A DNA stretch of 64,000 nt, from the NCBI GenBank assembly GCA_018466975.1, contig CM031560.1, positions 496,001-560,000 on the forward strand. The letters run 5' to 3'. The notes under the pieces were generated by a model that worked only from the letters and a program-made list of their open reading frames with translations, was not told where the DNA came from and did not search any database. Position 1 is the stretch's first letter. Each line of letters opens with the position of its first letter. The DNA comes from Sparassis latifolia (Eukaryota > Basidiomycota > Agaricomycetes > Polyporales > Sparassidaceae). Positions 1-10,500 of this stretch are shown one piece after another. Both the position numbers and the translations under genes were made by a program.

Positions 1-1123
1 GAATAGACTTATCGCACACGTCCGAAGAAGATTTGAAGCACCTAGTGGACGCTTGCGATGTAGCGACCTTCGGCATCGCACAGAGGGATGTCTTGGACGA
101 GTCATACTGGAAGGCGGGAAAGCTCAACACTTCTGCATTCTCCATGCAATTCCATACTGGTGATGCTGGCCTGCTTGAAGCCGTCAAGACAGATCTCATG
201 GAGGCCCAGAGGCAGAAACCCATCCGTGCTGAACTGTCCAAATTAAATGTTTGCGATATGTCTCCAATAAAAGGTCACGCTAGCATGCTCACCAACTATG
301 CTTAGGATCCAAGGAATTCTTCAAGTCCCATGTGGACACCTCTCGCAGCAAGCCATGTTCTGCTCGCTGGTTGTCGTTTTCCCTATGCCCCACAGGGGTG
401 GTGCTCTCGCCCTGCGCCACGACAACGAAGAATGGACCTTCGACTCAGCGGCGACGTTTGCGGAGCAATCGGAGCCTTGCATTGAGTACGTCGCGTTCTA
501 CAGCGACGTCGAGCACGAGGTCCTGCCCGTCGAATCCGGCTATCGCGTGACGCTGACTTACAATCTGTACTTCGGCTCTGAGGACCTGTATCATACCGTC
601 CCGAACGCCCACCCAAACTCTCTGAATGAATTTCCATTCAGGGACAGGCTCAAAGAGCTTCTAAAAAATCCGGCATTCTCGCCGCTGGGCGGTACTCTCG
701 GCTTCCGGCTGCGGCATCAGTATCCTCTGGGGACAAAGGGTGCTCGGCGATACGAAAAGAAATGCATGCATACACTGAAAGCTTGCTGGGGTACCTGAAA
801 GGCAGTGACGCCGTCCTCCTACGCATCTGTCGGGAGCTCCACCTGAACGCTTCCGTCCAGCTTCTGTTCCGGGATGCCGACGACGGAGAGAGGGGCGTGG
901 AGGTGCCCTGCGACAGAGTGGTCGATATGTCGGATGATTGCCTGGACACCCAGCTGTGGTGCCGCCTTCAAGAGAACTATGGAGGGCGGAGACGCCGAAA
1001 GTGAACTCCATCGAGAGCCCGTACATCGCGTACAGTAACGACGCCAGTGCTGCTCATACTTACATGTATCTGTGTCTCATCGTTGAAGTCGGAAAGGCTG
1101 GCAATCGTGAGACGGCGGAGTAG
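1..1123 (+). pseudogene. Fe2OG (prolyl 4-hydroxylase-like) oxygenase relic, copy 1, 5' end outside window
   Basis: Fungal 2-oxoglutarate/Fe(II) oxygenase-like protein, recognised by the Fe-binding H-x-D in FKSHVDT (near 325) and the distal EHEVLPVESGYRVTLTYNLY segment (near 505-565), whose His and Arg would bind Fe and 2-oxoglutarate. The reading frame is open from base 3. It is broken in several places. The expected intron 256-305 starts ATATGT where copy 3 has GTATGT. One base is missing just after HVDTSRS (about 345), so the frame jumps. A second frame jump lies near 770, before the SLLGYLKGSDA segment. Near 990 about 60 bases are missing together with a third frame change. The last block (NSIESPYIAY through CLIVEVGKAG) ends at 1123. 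Two relatives lie at 32.9-33.7 kb and 37.2-38.1 kb. Family and decay are clear; the biological substrate is unknown. Confidence 0.8.
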
Positions 1124-1931
1124 ACAACGCGGGAGGTCACAGATGCAGGACGGTCATGTCATGGTTGGTCTGTCACTAAAACTTGTATCAGCCTAATTTT
1201 GAGAACATACATGCTTCCTTGTCTGCATCCGCTACAGAATCAGTCCAGTACTTCGATGCATGGTCGGTTATATACTGGCTTCCACAGGCCATCTTGATGT
1301 CACCTACGAATCACGCAGACGATATGAAAGACATCTTCACCTTCAGACGATGCAATTGGGCTCATGCACCATAGTCAATCCAGAATGCAACCACAGACAT
1401 TATGACATTACCACTCTGTCCTAAGTACTTGACGTGCCCTGTCCACGGAAAGGAATGGCTAACAACTTGGCTTCATGATTCCTGTTGTACATCCTTCAAT
1501 CTGAAACCGACCGCAACGTATGGTCGCAACTACAACCCAGGAAGAAGCGTGAGATGTGAAGCACGCCGAGAGATGAGACGATGCGCACTCGCGAGTTTTC
1601 AATCTCCTCGATTGGCGGTGCGACAAAGAACCGCACTTGCTCGTCAATCAGACGGTACTTTGCCTTTCCGCCTATAACATGCTTTCCAGGTGCGCCTGTG
1701 CGATGTCCACCCGGGAGAGTCGCCTGGCGCGTGCCTGTGGAGTTGTTACCGAACTGTTACATTGAACAAATAGGGAGAACAAACCCTTGTAGTAGTCTTT
1801 GTTTCCCCGTTTCGGGGTAAGGGTGCGTCGGGACGCCTTTGAGAGTCGGACGAGGGTGGGGAACATGGCTCGCTGGTGAACACGATCACTCACTTCAGCC
1901 AAATTGACCGACGGTGAGGTTCCCACGCTCC
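1124..1931. other. Intergenic stretch upstream of TSR3
   Basis: About 800 bases between the Fe2OG relic and TSR3. Short open frames occur on both strands, but none shows a recognisable domain or a credible exon chain. The proximal part must hold the TSR3 promoter; I see no sharp motif to name. Confidence 0.5.
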
Positions 1932-3114
1932 ATGGCCAAACGACGACCTCAGCCCGGCGCACGACGAGCTCGCGGGGTCTCGCATTCTGGCAAACACAGA
2001 AGAGAACCTAGAAATGATTCACAGATAGAGGTCCTTGAAGACGAGCGGCGTCCTGAGAGCGCTGTTGACGAGGGTCATTCTTCCGGAGAGGACGACGATT
2101 CAGGCTCGGAAGATGCGGCGGAAGATAGTGAGAGCTGTGTTCATTGAGAGGTCTGGTTATCATGCACTGATGCACCATCGCAGCCTCAGAGACAACAATA
2201 GATGTGCCTATTGCTATGTGGGTGAGCTCTGCATACGCTGGACGGTGAAGCATGCGTTGACTGTACGCCGAACGAATATGCAGGACTTCGATCACTGTGA
2301 CCCTCGCCGATGTTCAGGCAAACGGCTTGCTCGGTTGGGGTTCATGAAGGAACTCAAAGTTGGCCAACGCTTCCGAGGGATCGTTGTATCGTAAGATTTC
2401 AGGAGTATCCCATTCTTTAATAACCGACTTTCATTGCGGCGCCAGCCCGAAGGGAACACAGATGGTCAGCCCTGCGGATCGTGATATTGTGCTAAAGAAC
2501 GGCCTGGCGGTAGTCGAATGTTCGTGGGCAAGACTGGACGATGTGCCGTTCAGGAAGATTGCAAGCCCTCATGAACGTCTCCGTGAGTCTAGCTTTATAC
2601 ATCGTCGGGGGTGATCGCTTGCCCCACGGATGTGCTGACTGCCGCTTAACAGTCCCATACCTAGTGGCGGCGAATCCAGTTAACTACGGGAAACCGTGGA
2701 GGCTGAATTGCGTGGAAGCCATCGCTGCGGCCTTTTACATTATGGGTTTCCACCTGTACGCAGACAAAGTGCTGAGCAAATTTGGCTGGGGCGCGTCATT
2801 CTGGACGATTAACCGGTACGTCGGATATTGAGGTCTCGAATCGTGGTACTAAGAACGGCTCGACAGCCAATTCTTCGAACGCTACTCGACTTGTGCTTCA
2901 GCTACAGAAGTGGAGGACACGCAGAAAAAAATTATGGACGATCTCGAGGATGCGTACGCACAATCCCGCGCTGCAGAACAGTCAGGTGTGTGTGACGCGT
3001 GAATGACACGCCGTGGCACTGAAATCTGAACCAGATTACGGCGAGGATCTTCTGTTTGAAAATCCGAACCATCACGAGTACAACATCCCTGCCTCCCAAT
3101 TGCAAGCTCTGTAA
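1932..3114 (+). CDS. TSR3: Tsr3, 18S rRNA aminocarboxypropyltransferase
   Basis: Tsr3 adds the 3-amino-3-carboxypropyl group to a hypermodified pseudouridine in 18S rRNA during late 40S maturation, using S-adenosylmethionine. Exons by splice signals and frame: 1932-2127, 2184-2221, 2284-2390, 2446-2582, 2653-2815, 2867-2985, 3035-3114, giving 840 nt and 279 residues. All six introns are GT-AG, 50-70 nt. Family hallmarks: VPIAMWDFDHCDPRRCSGKR near residues 75-94, then SPADRDIV, GLAVVECSWARLDDVPF, and LPYLVAANPVNYGKPWRLNC followed by VEA. The N-terminus (about 65 residues) is basic then acidic and likely disordered. The tail is EDLLFENPNHHEYN. The start ATG at 1932 is the first in frame. A frame problem at 2986 disappears when the 50-nt intron 2986-3034 is removed. 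Convergent with AsnRS. Confidence 0.93.
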
Positions 3115-3405
3115 TTTTTACCGCTTTCACATTGTATCATTAATATGTATCGGTGAGTGTTTCCTCCGCCTTAAGCATCCTATCCCACCATGCGTAAGCA
3201 GATAACTGACAGTCACGTTCTGTCTGTTGCAGCCTCCCAACTTTGCGAAGGTGAGCCGTATTATCTACCCGTCACTAGTTTATTCAGTCCATTACGAATG
3301 CACACTGCAATCCGGAAGGTGACGCAGACATTGGCGCACCTGTAATAACTCTTCGTATTGTCATTTTCTGAGCTGCGCTACGAAGAAGTAGAGGGTGCAA
3401 TGATA

Positions 3406-4945
3406 TCATAGCAACATTCTTCCGGACCACCTTGGCATGGCAATGCACTCCCGCACGTTCTCAATTCCGCTCATCCAACTGATTAGCCTCTCGAAGCCCA
3501 TCCCGAATCCTCCATGTGGTGCACCGCCGTACATTCTCAGATCAAGGTACCACCCGTATTCGTCTTCTAGGAGATTGTGTTGGTTCAACGCTTCCTTAAG
3601 CACCTCATGCCGTTCCTCGCGCAGCGACCCACCAGCGAGCTCGCCCACGTGCGGGATGAGTAGGTCGAAACACGCGACCGTCTTCCCATCGTCATTCATG
3701 CGCATGTAGAACGGCTTGAAGCTTGCGGGGTAGTCCGTCACGAACACGGGTCCGCGCACCAGCGTCTCCGCGAGCCAGCGCTCGTGCTCGCTTTGCAGCG
3801 GCTTGCCCCAGCCGGGGTCGAACGCGAACGCACGCGTCGCCCGCTGGTGCGCCTCGAGCTCAGTGACCGCATCGGTGTAGCTGATGCGTACCCACTCTGC
3901 TGAAGACGCGGCCGCCTGGAGTACCGCGGCACCCGGGTGATCGTGATCGTTCCATAGAGGCGCCATTGCGTCGCGACTGTTCTGGAGGAGGTCTTTCAGA
4001 GACGCCTCCACAAACCTGCAAATATCGTCGACGCTGCGCGTAAATGCCCACTCTGCCTCAAGCATCCAGAACTCGGCGAGATGGCGACCTGTCTGTGAGC
4101 GCTCCGCGCGGAAGCACGGTGAGAGGGTGTACACGCGAGAAATTGCGGTTGCAATGGCTTCGAGGTGCAGTTGGGACGATACAGTGAGGTACGCAGGAAG
4201 CCCAAAGAAGTCGCTTCGCTGCGCTGAAGCGTGCTCTGGATGGGATGATGCAGCGATGCCGAAGGTTTCTCCGGCACCCTCGCAGTCACTCGATGTCAGA
4301 ATCGGAGTGTGTACGTAGCAGAAACCTTGAGTCTTGCGTTCAGTGAGCACAATCGACTACAACGGAGCAGATGCTATACCTCGTAGAAGTGGTGGAGCAC
4401 GCGCTGTGCGTGGTCTCGCAGGCGAAGCATTGAAGCAATTGTATCTGTACGCGCACGCAGGTGGCAGTGATCGCGGAGATAGTCAACCGTCAAGATCTTC
4501 TTCTGTATTGGATATGTCTAGAACGCAGTTATGAGGAGATCTGGCGGAGGAGAAATTCACGATGCGTACGGAGGGGTCGCAGTCTCCCAGAACTTCTACC
4601 GAGTCAACTTGAAGTTCCTTGTCCTGTCGAGCTCCTGGGCTGTCCGACAACTTCCCGCCCAGGCGCACACTCGCGCCATTCGTTAAGCTTGCGAGATATT
4701 GGCCAACATGCAGAGAATTAAGATATGCGCATCAGAGCGTACCTTTTCGCGAGATCGGTATTTGTGAAGACGGCCTGAAGGCCTCGATCTGAGCTTCCGT
4801 CTGAGATGACTGCGAATGCGATGTTCTTCTGCCGACGGACGGATTTAACCCATCCAGTCACCTCTACCGGAGCAGAAACATGGCTCGACAGTAGTTGTCG
4901 GATAGTGGGGGGCAGAGAAGTCGACAAGAACCGCCGAAATATCAT
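3406..4945 (-). CDS. SLM5: Mitochondrial asparaginyl-tRNA synthetase (class IIb)
   Basis: Charges tRNA-Asn in mitochondria. Exons on the minus strand: 4945-4743, 4687-4570, 4517-4380, 4332-3406, 1,386 nt, 461 residues; all borders GT-AG and in frame. The N-terminus (MIFRRFLSTSLPPTIRQLL) is Arg/Ser-rich and looks like a mitochondrial presequence. The OB-fold anticodon domain follows (VEVTGWVKSVRRQKNIAF). Next come YPIQKK, the helix LRDHCHLRART, class II motif 1/2 stretches (QGFCYVHTPILTSSDCEGAG; CFRAERSQTGRHLAEFWMLE) and the motif 3 region GGFGMGFERLISW. The end GRMLL is typical for bacterial-type/mitochondrial AsnRS. It is convergent with TSR3 and diverges from the HNH remnant to the right. 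The ATG at 4945 is the natural start because it begins the targeting peptide. Confidence 0.93.
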
Positions 4946-5575
4946 ACTAGCTCATCCACCTGTACTGGCAACGCGGTGACACCTAAACGAGCGGGAAGCT
5001 GGCGGGACTGGAAGCCAAGGTTGGAATAGTTGGAGTCTTCTCGTGTCTGTCCTGAGATCAACACCTGTATGACATGTGTAGCTAATAAGTTCTAGGAAAG
5101 CTGCTTGTGCTGAGTAGAGGCGGGATCTGTTGGAAAAGTGCACAGTTGTACGACGAAAATGACGAGTGAATCTACCAAATAAAGAAAAGATACTTGTTGG
5201 TCACACTAGGAGCCGTCACATTTTGGAGACATGTCACAGCACGTGATGACTTTATGGCGCGTCAAACGCGTCTTCCAAATTCGAGCTCACCTCCCTTTAG
5301 TAAGTTACTGTATCAAAGTAGGCAGTCATAGCCCCAAACCGAACTGATTCGATATTAACATGCATCACAGTCATGCAATGCGTATCCTCTCTGATTCCGC
5401 CGTGGAACAATTTGAAGCCATGGCGTTCACTCTTCATTCCCCCCAGTCTATGGCACTTCGACATGTCAAGCCCTCACCAACGGAGTAAGTCCAATACGCT
5501 TCCTTCTCCGCATCTCCCGAGTCAGGACACATCAGCACATCCTTGGAGGCTAGCATGAACTCCGTTCAATTCGAG
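4946..5575. other. Divergent promoter region of AsnRS and the HNH remnant
   Basis: Roughly 600 bases between the AsnRS start and the first recognisable piece of the HNH-type gene. An open stretch around 5420-5490 (MAFTLHSPQSMALRHV, ending in a stop at a possible splice site) could be the first exon of the HNH gene. Nothing else is recognisable. Confidence 0.4.
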
Positions 5576-6947
5576 GAGAGGCTTCATCTATGAAATCAAA
5601 AATCTCATTGACTCTGGCTTCTCCACCGATGAACTGGAGTGACACGCTCATCTTCTGATTGACAGTTGAAGGAGACTGTCGAGTACAACCAACCTTCTTG
5701 GACGAAAGGCAGGCATTCCAGCCTTCGGCTCTACTGCATCCTTCAAGCTATGGTTCATCATGCCTCTGATTGCAGTGGAGAGACGGGTAGGTGGTACACG
5801 ATTTCCACCATCTGGCCACGGAGCTACGTTCAAAATCGCACTCTGCTCGAGCTTAGAGATCTTGCCACCACATGGCTATCACAGTTGCTCATCATATGTA
5901 AGATGATCAGTTTTTCTTCGAGTGTACTGAACTGCATTCTAATAGTCAGGATCAGAGGTTCACGTAACCGGCAGCAAAACGGGACACCGTCTGTCATTGC
6001 AACGCTCAGCCTGGATGATACCGCTTCTCGAGTCAGATGAAGGTGCATTAAGGTCGCCGTCCGAGATGTTCAAGCTACAGGTACGATTTTCGTGTATATC
6101 TTCCGTGGCTGCGTCTTTACTCCCAGATTTGCAGCGGCATAGTTACAAATGCGCTATTACGGGTCTGCATGATCTCGGATTTGCCGGCTACGCGGGAGAT
6201 CCCAAGGATGTCACATTGTAAGTCGCGCCATCGCTGAATTTGAACCTCCAGAATTGGGAAATAAGATATCGGTCAGTATTCAAGCTTTCAGTCATGTATG
6301 TAGTGGATCGTCGCTAATTCTAATTTATTGATGGTATCTCTCTGTGGACACAACTTTCGACATCTTGGAGAATTATGCCAATGTAAAATATTTCGGACCT
6401 CCGCTATGTCACCGACGATCCGTCGAACGGGATCACGATAGAGCTACACTCTCGCAGAGGGTTCGATGACTTTGCGTGGAGCCTGAAACAAATGGCGGTA
6501 CGTGAGAATACAATTCGATCCTCTATGTGATAGCAGACTTTCATTGGTGAATCTAGGTCCGAAACACGTACAAAGTCATCCATCATCGTCAAGCACAAGG
6601 GTTATAAGACCAACCAGAAGAGGTCACGTTCATCGACCAGAGTGCCGAATTTTGCTGAAGCAGAATCCTCTCCGCCTTTCAAGCGCCAGCCTACACGAGT
6701 AGCCGTGTCTTCACGGCAAGGCACCGGCCTGCCTGATCCTCTGTTTCTCCGAATTAACTCGGCGATCGCAGGGATTCTGCGCACGAGTGGGGTTGGGGAA
6801 TTTCTGGACGAAGTTCTACGCAAACACGATAATGCAGGTGGGTCCGGAGCTGTACCCACAGGGCACGACTTCATCGGCTTGGTGACCATGCAGCAGCTGA
6901 GGGCATCTGTTGCTGAGTTGGCACTTTACATTGCGCCGGTGGCTTGA
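5576..6947 (+). pseudogene. HNH_2-type nuclease domain protein, decayed
   Basis: Pieces of a basidiomycete HNH_2-like (PF13391) protein appear in order on the plus strand. They are FIYEIKNLIDSGFSTDELE (near 5580), KCAITGLHDLGFAGYAGD (near 6150, the start of the HNH fold), TFDILENYANV (near 6355), DDPSNGI...FDDFAWSLKQMA (6410-6495), NTYKVIHHRQ (6560), EVTFIDQS (6620) and the C-terminal helix block LPDPLFLRINSAIAGILRTS (6730-6790), ending at 6947. I cannot chain them without breaks. In-frame stops follow HHRQAQGL and QSAEFC. The conserved His-containing segment expected between CAITG and the FD..W.L motif is not visible. In this family such genes are numerous and often degenerate. Exact exon limits are uncertain. 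Confidence 0.6.
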
Positions 6948-7563
6948 GCAGTGTAAGATTTTCATTTCTTGGCCTTTCTGTGTCTTCGCTGTATGCTCAT
7001 AACTTGGTCAATATGCAAGAATACTTGATTGCGTTGCAATATTGACTATTGTAGATGTGCCTCCTTTAAGCTTCATTTCAGCAATGTTCATGGTCTGACA
7101 GTCAACCGGATCTCAACGCGACGAAGAAAGAATCACGTCTAGAGGGATTCTCACACAGAACGCGTTCAGCGGTACTTCAACCTCAAATTCTCCAGTGGTA
7201 TTTGTTGTACCAGGATCTATAAAGGACCCTGGAAAATCCCCTTCGACTCCATGTCCCCTTCCACATAAAACGTCTAATATTTGCGGTCGACACTGTCTTT
7301 CTATCCGGACCTTCAAAACTGGAGTAACCGACTCAGGGTCTACCGGAGGACCGGTCTCTGTTCCGAATACATACATGCATGTTATTGTAACGGTTTACAC
7401 CTATGATTCAATCGAAGCCATGGTTATTATCTGTCCCTATGGAGCTACACTCGCAATCTGATAGTACGCTCTCCGAAGCACAACAGCTCTCCTGTAGAAT
7501 GTACACTGAATTCGAGAATATTGAATGAGAAAACGCTCAACGCACCACTTTCCTCAACCCCAG
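6948..7563. other. Intergenic stretch with one minus-strand open frame of unknown status
   Basis: Between the HNH remnant and the 3' end of giant gene copy A. A minus-strand frame at 7376-7113 (87 codons, containing GVEGDFPGSFIDPGTTNTTGEF) has no family I recognise and no clear ATG context. It may be the 3' flank of copy A rather than a gene. Confidence 0.4.
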
Positions 7564-10500
7564 TCACTCGAAATCTTTGCTGGTCAGGAAACCGGAATGC
7601 AGAATCTTCCCCATGTGCGTCGATCTGTACCCCATTCCCTTGCGCCGCAATCCTATGAGTTCCTTCATGAGTGGTATGGGGCTCTTGCTGAACGGACATA
7701 GAGATTTCATAGGCTCGATGCGATCTTGCGGTTCGATGAATCCGTCTACTTGCACTCTCGCACCCTCTGGTGGCTCTTCGGCGCAGATACCCAAGTATAC
7801 GCAAAGTTGCAAATACATCTCGTGGTTGGTGAAGTAGAGCTGTCCAGCCCAAAGATTCAGCTGGCAAATGTCCATCGGTTCAGGCTGCCAACTCTTCCGC
7901 AGAGTGGGGATGCAGTAGAAGTCTAGAGCGTCAAGTGACTTCATGCTTTGCGTGACTCTCGGGGAATACACGTGTAAGCGCACGACTGTGCTCTGTCGAA
8001 TCATGGGAAGGAGTATGTTAACTTCAAACGCGCTGAAAACCACCAAATGACTCTGAGAAGTATTGGAAATGATCCAATTCACGGGTGCCATGCAATCTGG
8101 AGGGTGATGCGACGATTTTTGCTTCTCAATAGTGGTCGCAAAATCCTTCGTCGCCAGTATGCGGTCAGACCACCCTGGTAGACTGTTGAGGGGGGAGAAC
8201 AATGGCACAAATGCTGGGCCCAATCTGACCATTCCAGTAAGGACGAAATTCTTGACATCAGAGTGCACATAGTGTGTAGCAGGTTTAGCCGCTGGTGGCC
8301 GCTCAACTTCGCGCTCCTGTTCTTGACTAACCTCTCGTTCTTGCTCCTCATCCATACGTGGATCGTCAAGCGATGTAACACCCAACAAGTGGAATCGATC
8401 ACGCATTTCGGGATCATCAAACATGGCATCATCAGTCGCCAGCGTGTTACGAGTCCTTGCTGAAAGTCCATACATCTCTTCCAGCGGTCGCGCTTCAGGC
8501 GAAAGCCAAGCGGACCGAAGAGAAGGCATTCGTGATGTCGCAAGCTGAATAGAACCGCCGGGCGACGAGTGAGCTTTGAACTGGTTCCACGCTGCGCTGC
8601 GCTTCCTGTAATCAATGCCCTGATGTGCCCAGTGAGAGATATGGTGCTCAATATATGTGCACGTTTGCACCATCGCCCATCGCAGGATGTCAACGGTCTC
8701 CACAGCGTCATGCGTCTTCGGGGCAGATAATTCTCGTATAACACGATCCACTTCCAGAGGAGCAAGGAATAGGACAGATTGACCATGTCCCAACTTGCGC
8801 ATGCGCATGCACCCTGGCAGAACATGTCAGTGAGCAAGAAGTCATCCCCGGTAAGAACTCAAGCTTACCTTGTAGGAGACGATCCTTGGTGACTTTCGGT
8901 CCTAGAGTCACCGCAGCCCGTGCTTTAGATGGCAGCTTTAAATCCGTTCCTCGCGTGTGAGCATCATCCAAGTAGACGTTACACTGATCCAACTGCTGGC
9001 TGTAAGGCGAAGATACCAATGCTTCCATTGTGCCGGATCGAGTGAGAACCATCAGTTCATCTTGTTCGTCGAAGAAAATAGTGGCCGCAACGTGGGGCGT
9101 CAAGGACAGCCAATGCTTCGCCAGTTCGGCATTCTCCATGTCAAGCATCTGTGCGCCGACGTCCAGGAGGACTCGAACTTCGGGATTCTGTTTGACGAGC
9201 AGGTTCAAGTAGTCTCGACCTGAAGTGGACTCGCTGCCGACACAGATGTATGTCTTGTTCTCTGGCTGCAATAAGTAGGCTAGGACTCGAGCGTTGGTGC
9301 TCAGCTGATCAACAGGGTCATGCTGGGTGATACTGGATGGGAGCAGGTCCTGATTGTCATTGGTACCGCTGAAGCCAGTAGTCACATGCGTCTTGATCTC
9401 GGCCAGATCCCAGGCTGAGGTAGACAATTTCTCAGGAAATTCCTTTGCATGTCTGGGAAAAACGACTTCAGCCAGATAGAAATCGATTACGGCATGGCAC
9501 CGCCTGAACAAAGGTATGAGGTAGTGTTCCCATTGGTACGAGTCCTCATAATTGACGCCTATGAGCTGTCGTAAGAATGGCGGTACTGCTTCATTGCAGC
9601 GGACCCATGACTGGAAATAGAGATTAGCACGAGGAGACTAATGCTGAATATTGCACAGTGCCATACCTCATACAGCACCTCACGCTCGTCAGATCTGAAC
9701 AAGAGATCAAAGCAAGTATTCAACTGCTCGCTCGTCAAGCCACCGTAGTAATAGCTGAGACAAGTGAGCGCGATGGCGACGTCTGGATGTCCAAAATCCG
9801 CTCTCAGAGAGGGAACGTCCTTTGCCCGATATGGTACGGCCAGCAGAGTTCGCGTTAGATCCAAACCGTAGTCGACCCGCCAACGCTTCTCCTTCAACAC
9901 ATATCCGATCAGTCCGTATCCCAGGAGACCTCGCAAGAGCAACAGCTTCTTCCATAGCCCGTCATCTTTACAGCGCTGCACAAGCAATCGCACCTCGGAG
10001 CCAGGTGCACTGCTAGCATTCTGCGTGATGAACGTGAACGCAGCCTGGTGGAGAATATCGGGGAGATGTCTGAGGGTTGGATCAGTGTACATGATATGTT
10101 TGGCAATATCAGTAGCTAGCTCTTCGCAAGCGCGATCTCTAAGGATGCGAATAATCGGGTATGTTCCACTGGTAGCCGGAACGAACACCATCTCGCCTGG
10201 ATGACGGCTGTGAAGATTAGAGGAACGGTCCTTGACAAGTGACAAAATTCGCTGTATCGTCTTCCAGCGATCGGGATGATCCTCCACAGGCCTCTGTTGT
10301 CCCGCAGTATACACCAACTGGTATCCAACACTGAGCATTTCATCGCTTTCATCGAGAATATCTCTGGTAACGGTGTCCAACCAACGCTGCGATTCCAGCA
10401 GTGCCTCTGTGACCTGCCCGTCCTGCGACACACAGTCTCTTGAGTGATCAATACCCATCAATTTGAACGAAAGTATGTGCTCGGGTTGCGCAACCAGTAT

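Noticed and set aside
1914..1931. GTG codon upstream of the TSR3 ATG as a start
   Set aside because: Non-ATG starts are rare in fungi and the ATG at 1932 gives a complete protein of normal size.
2986..3034. Apparent frameshift near the end of TSR3
   Set aside because: A 50-nt GT-AG intron here joins the two frames exactly and yields the expected C-terminus.
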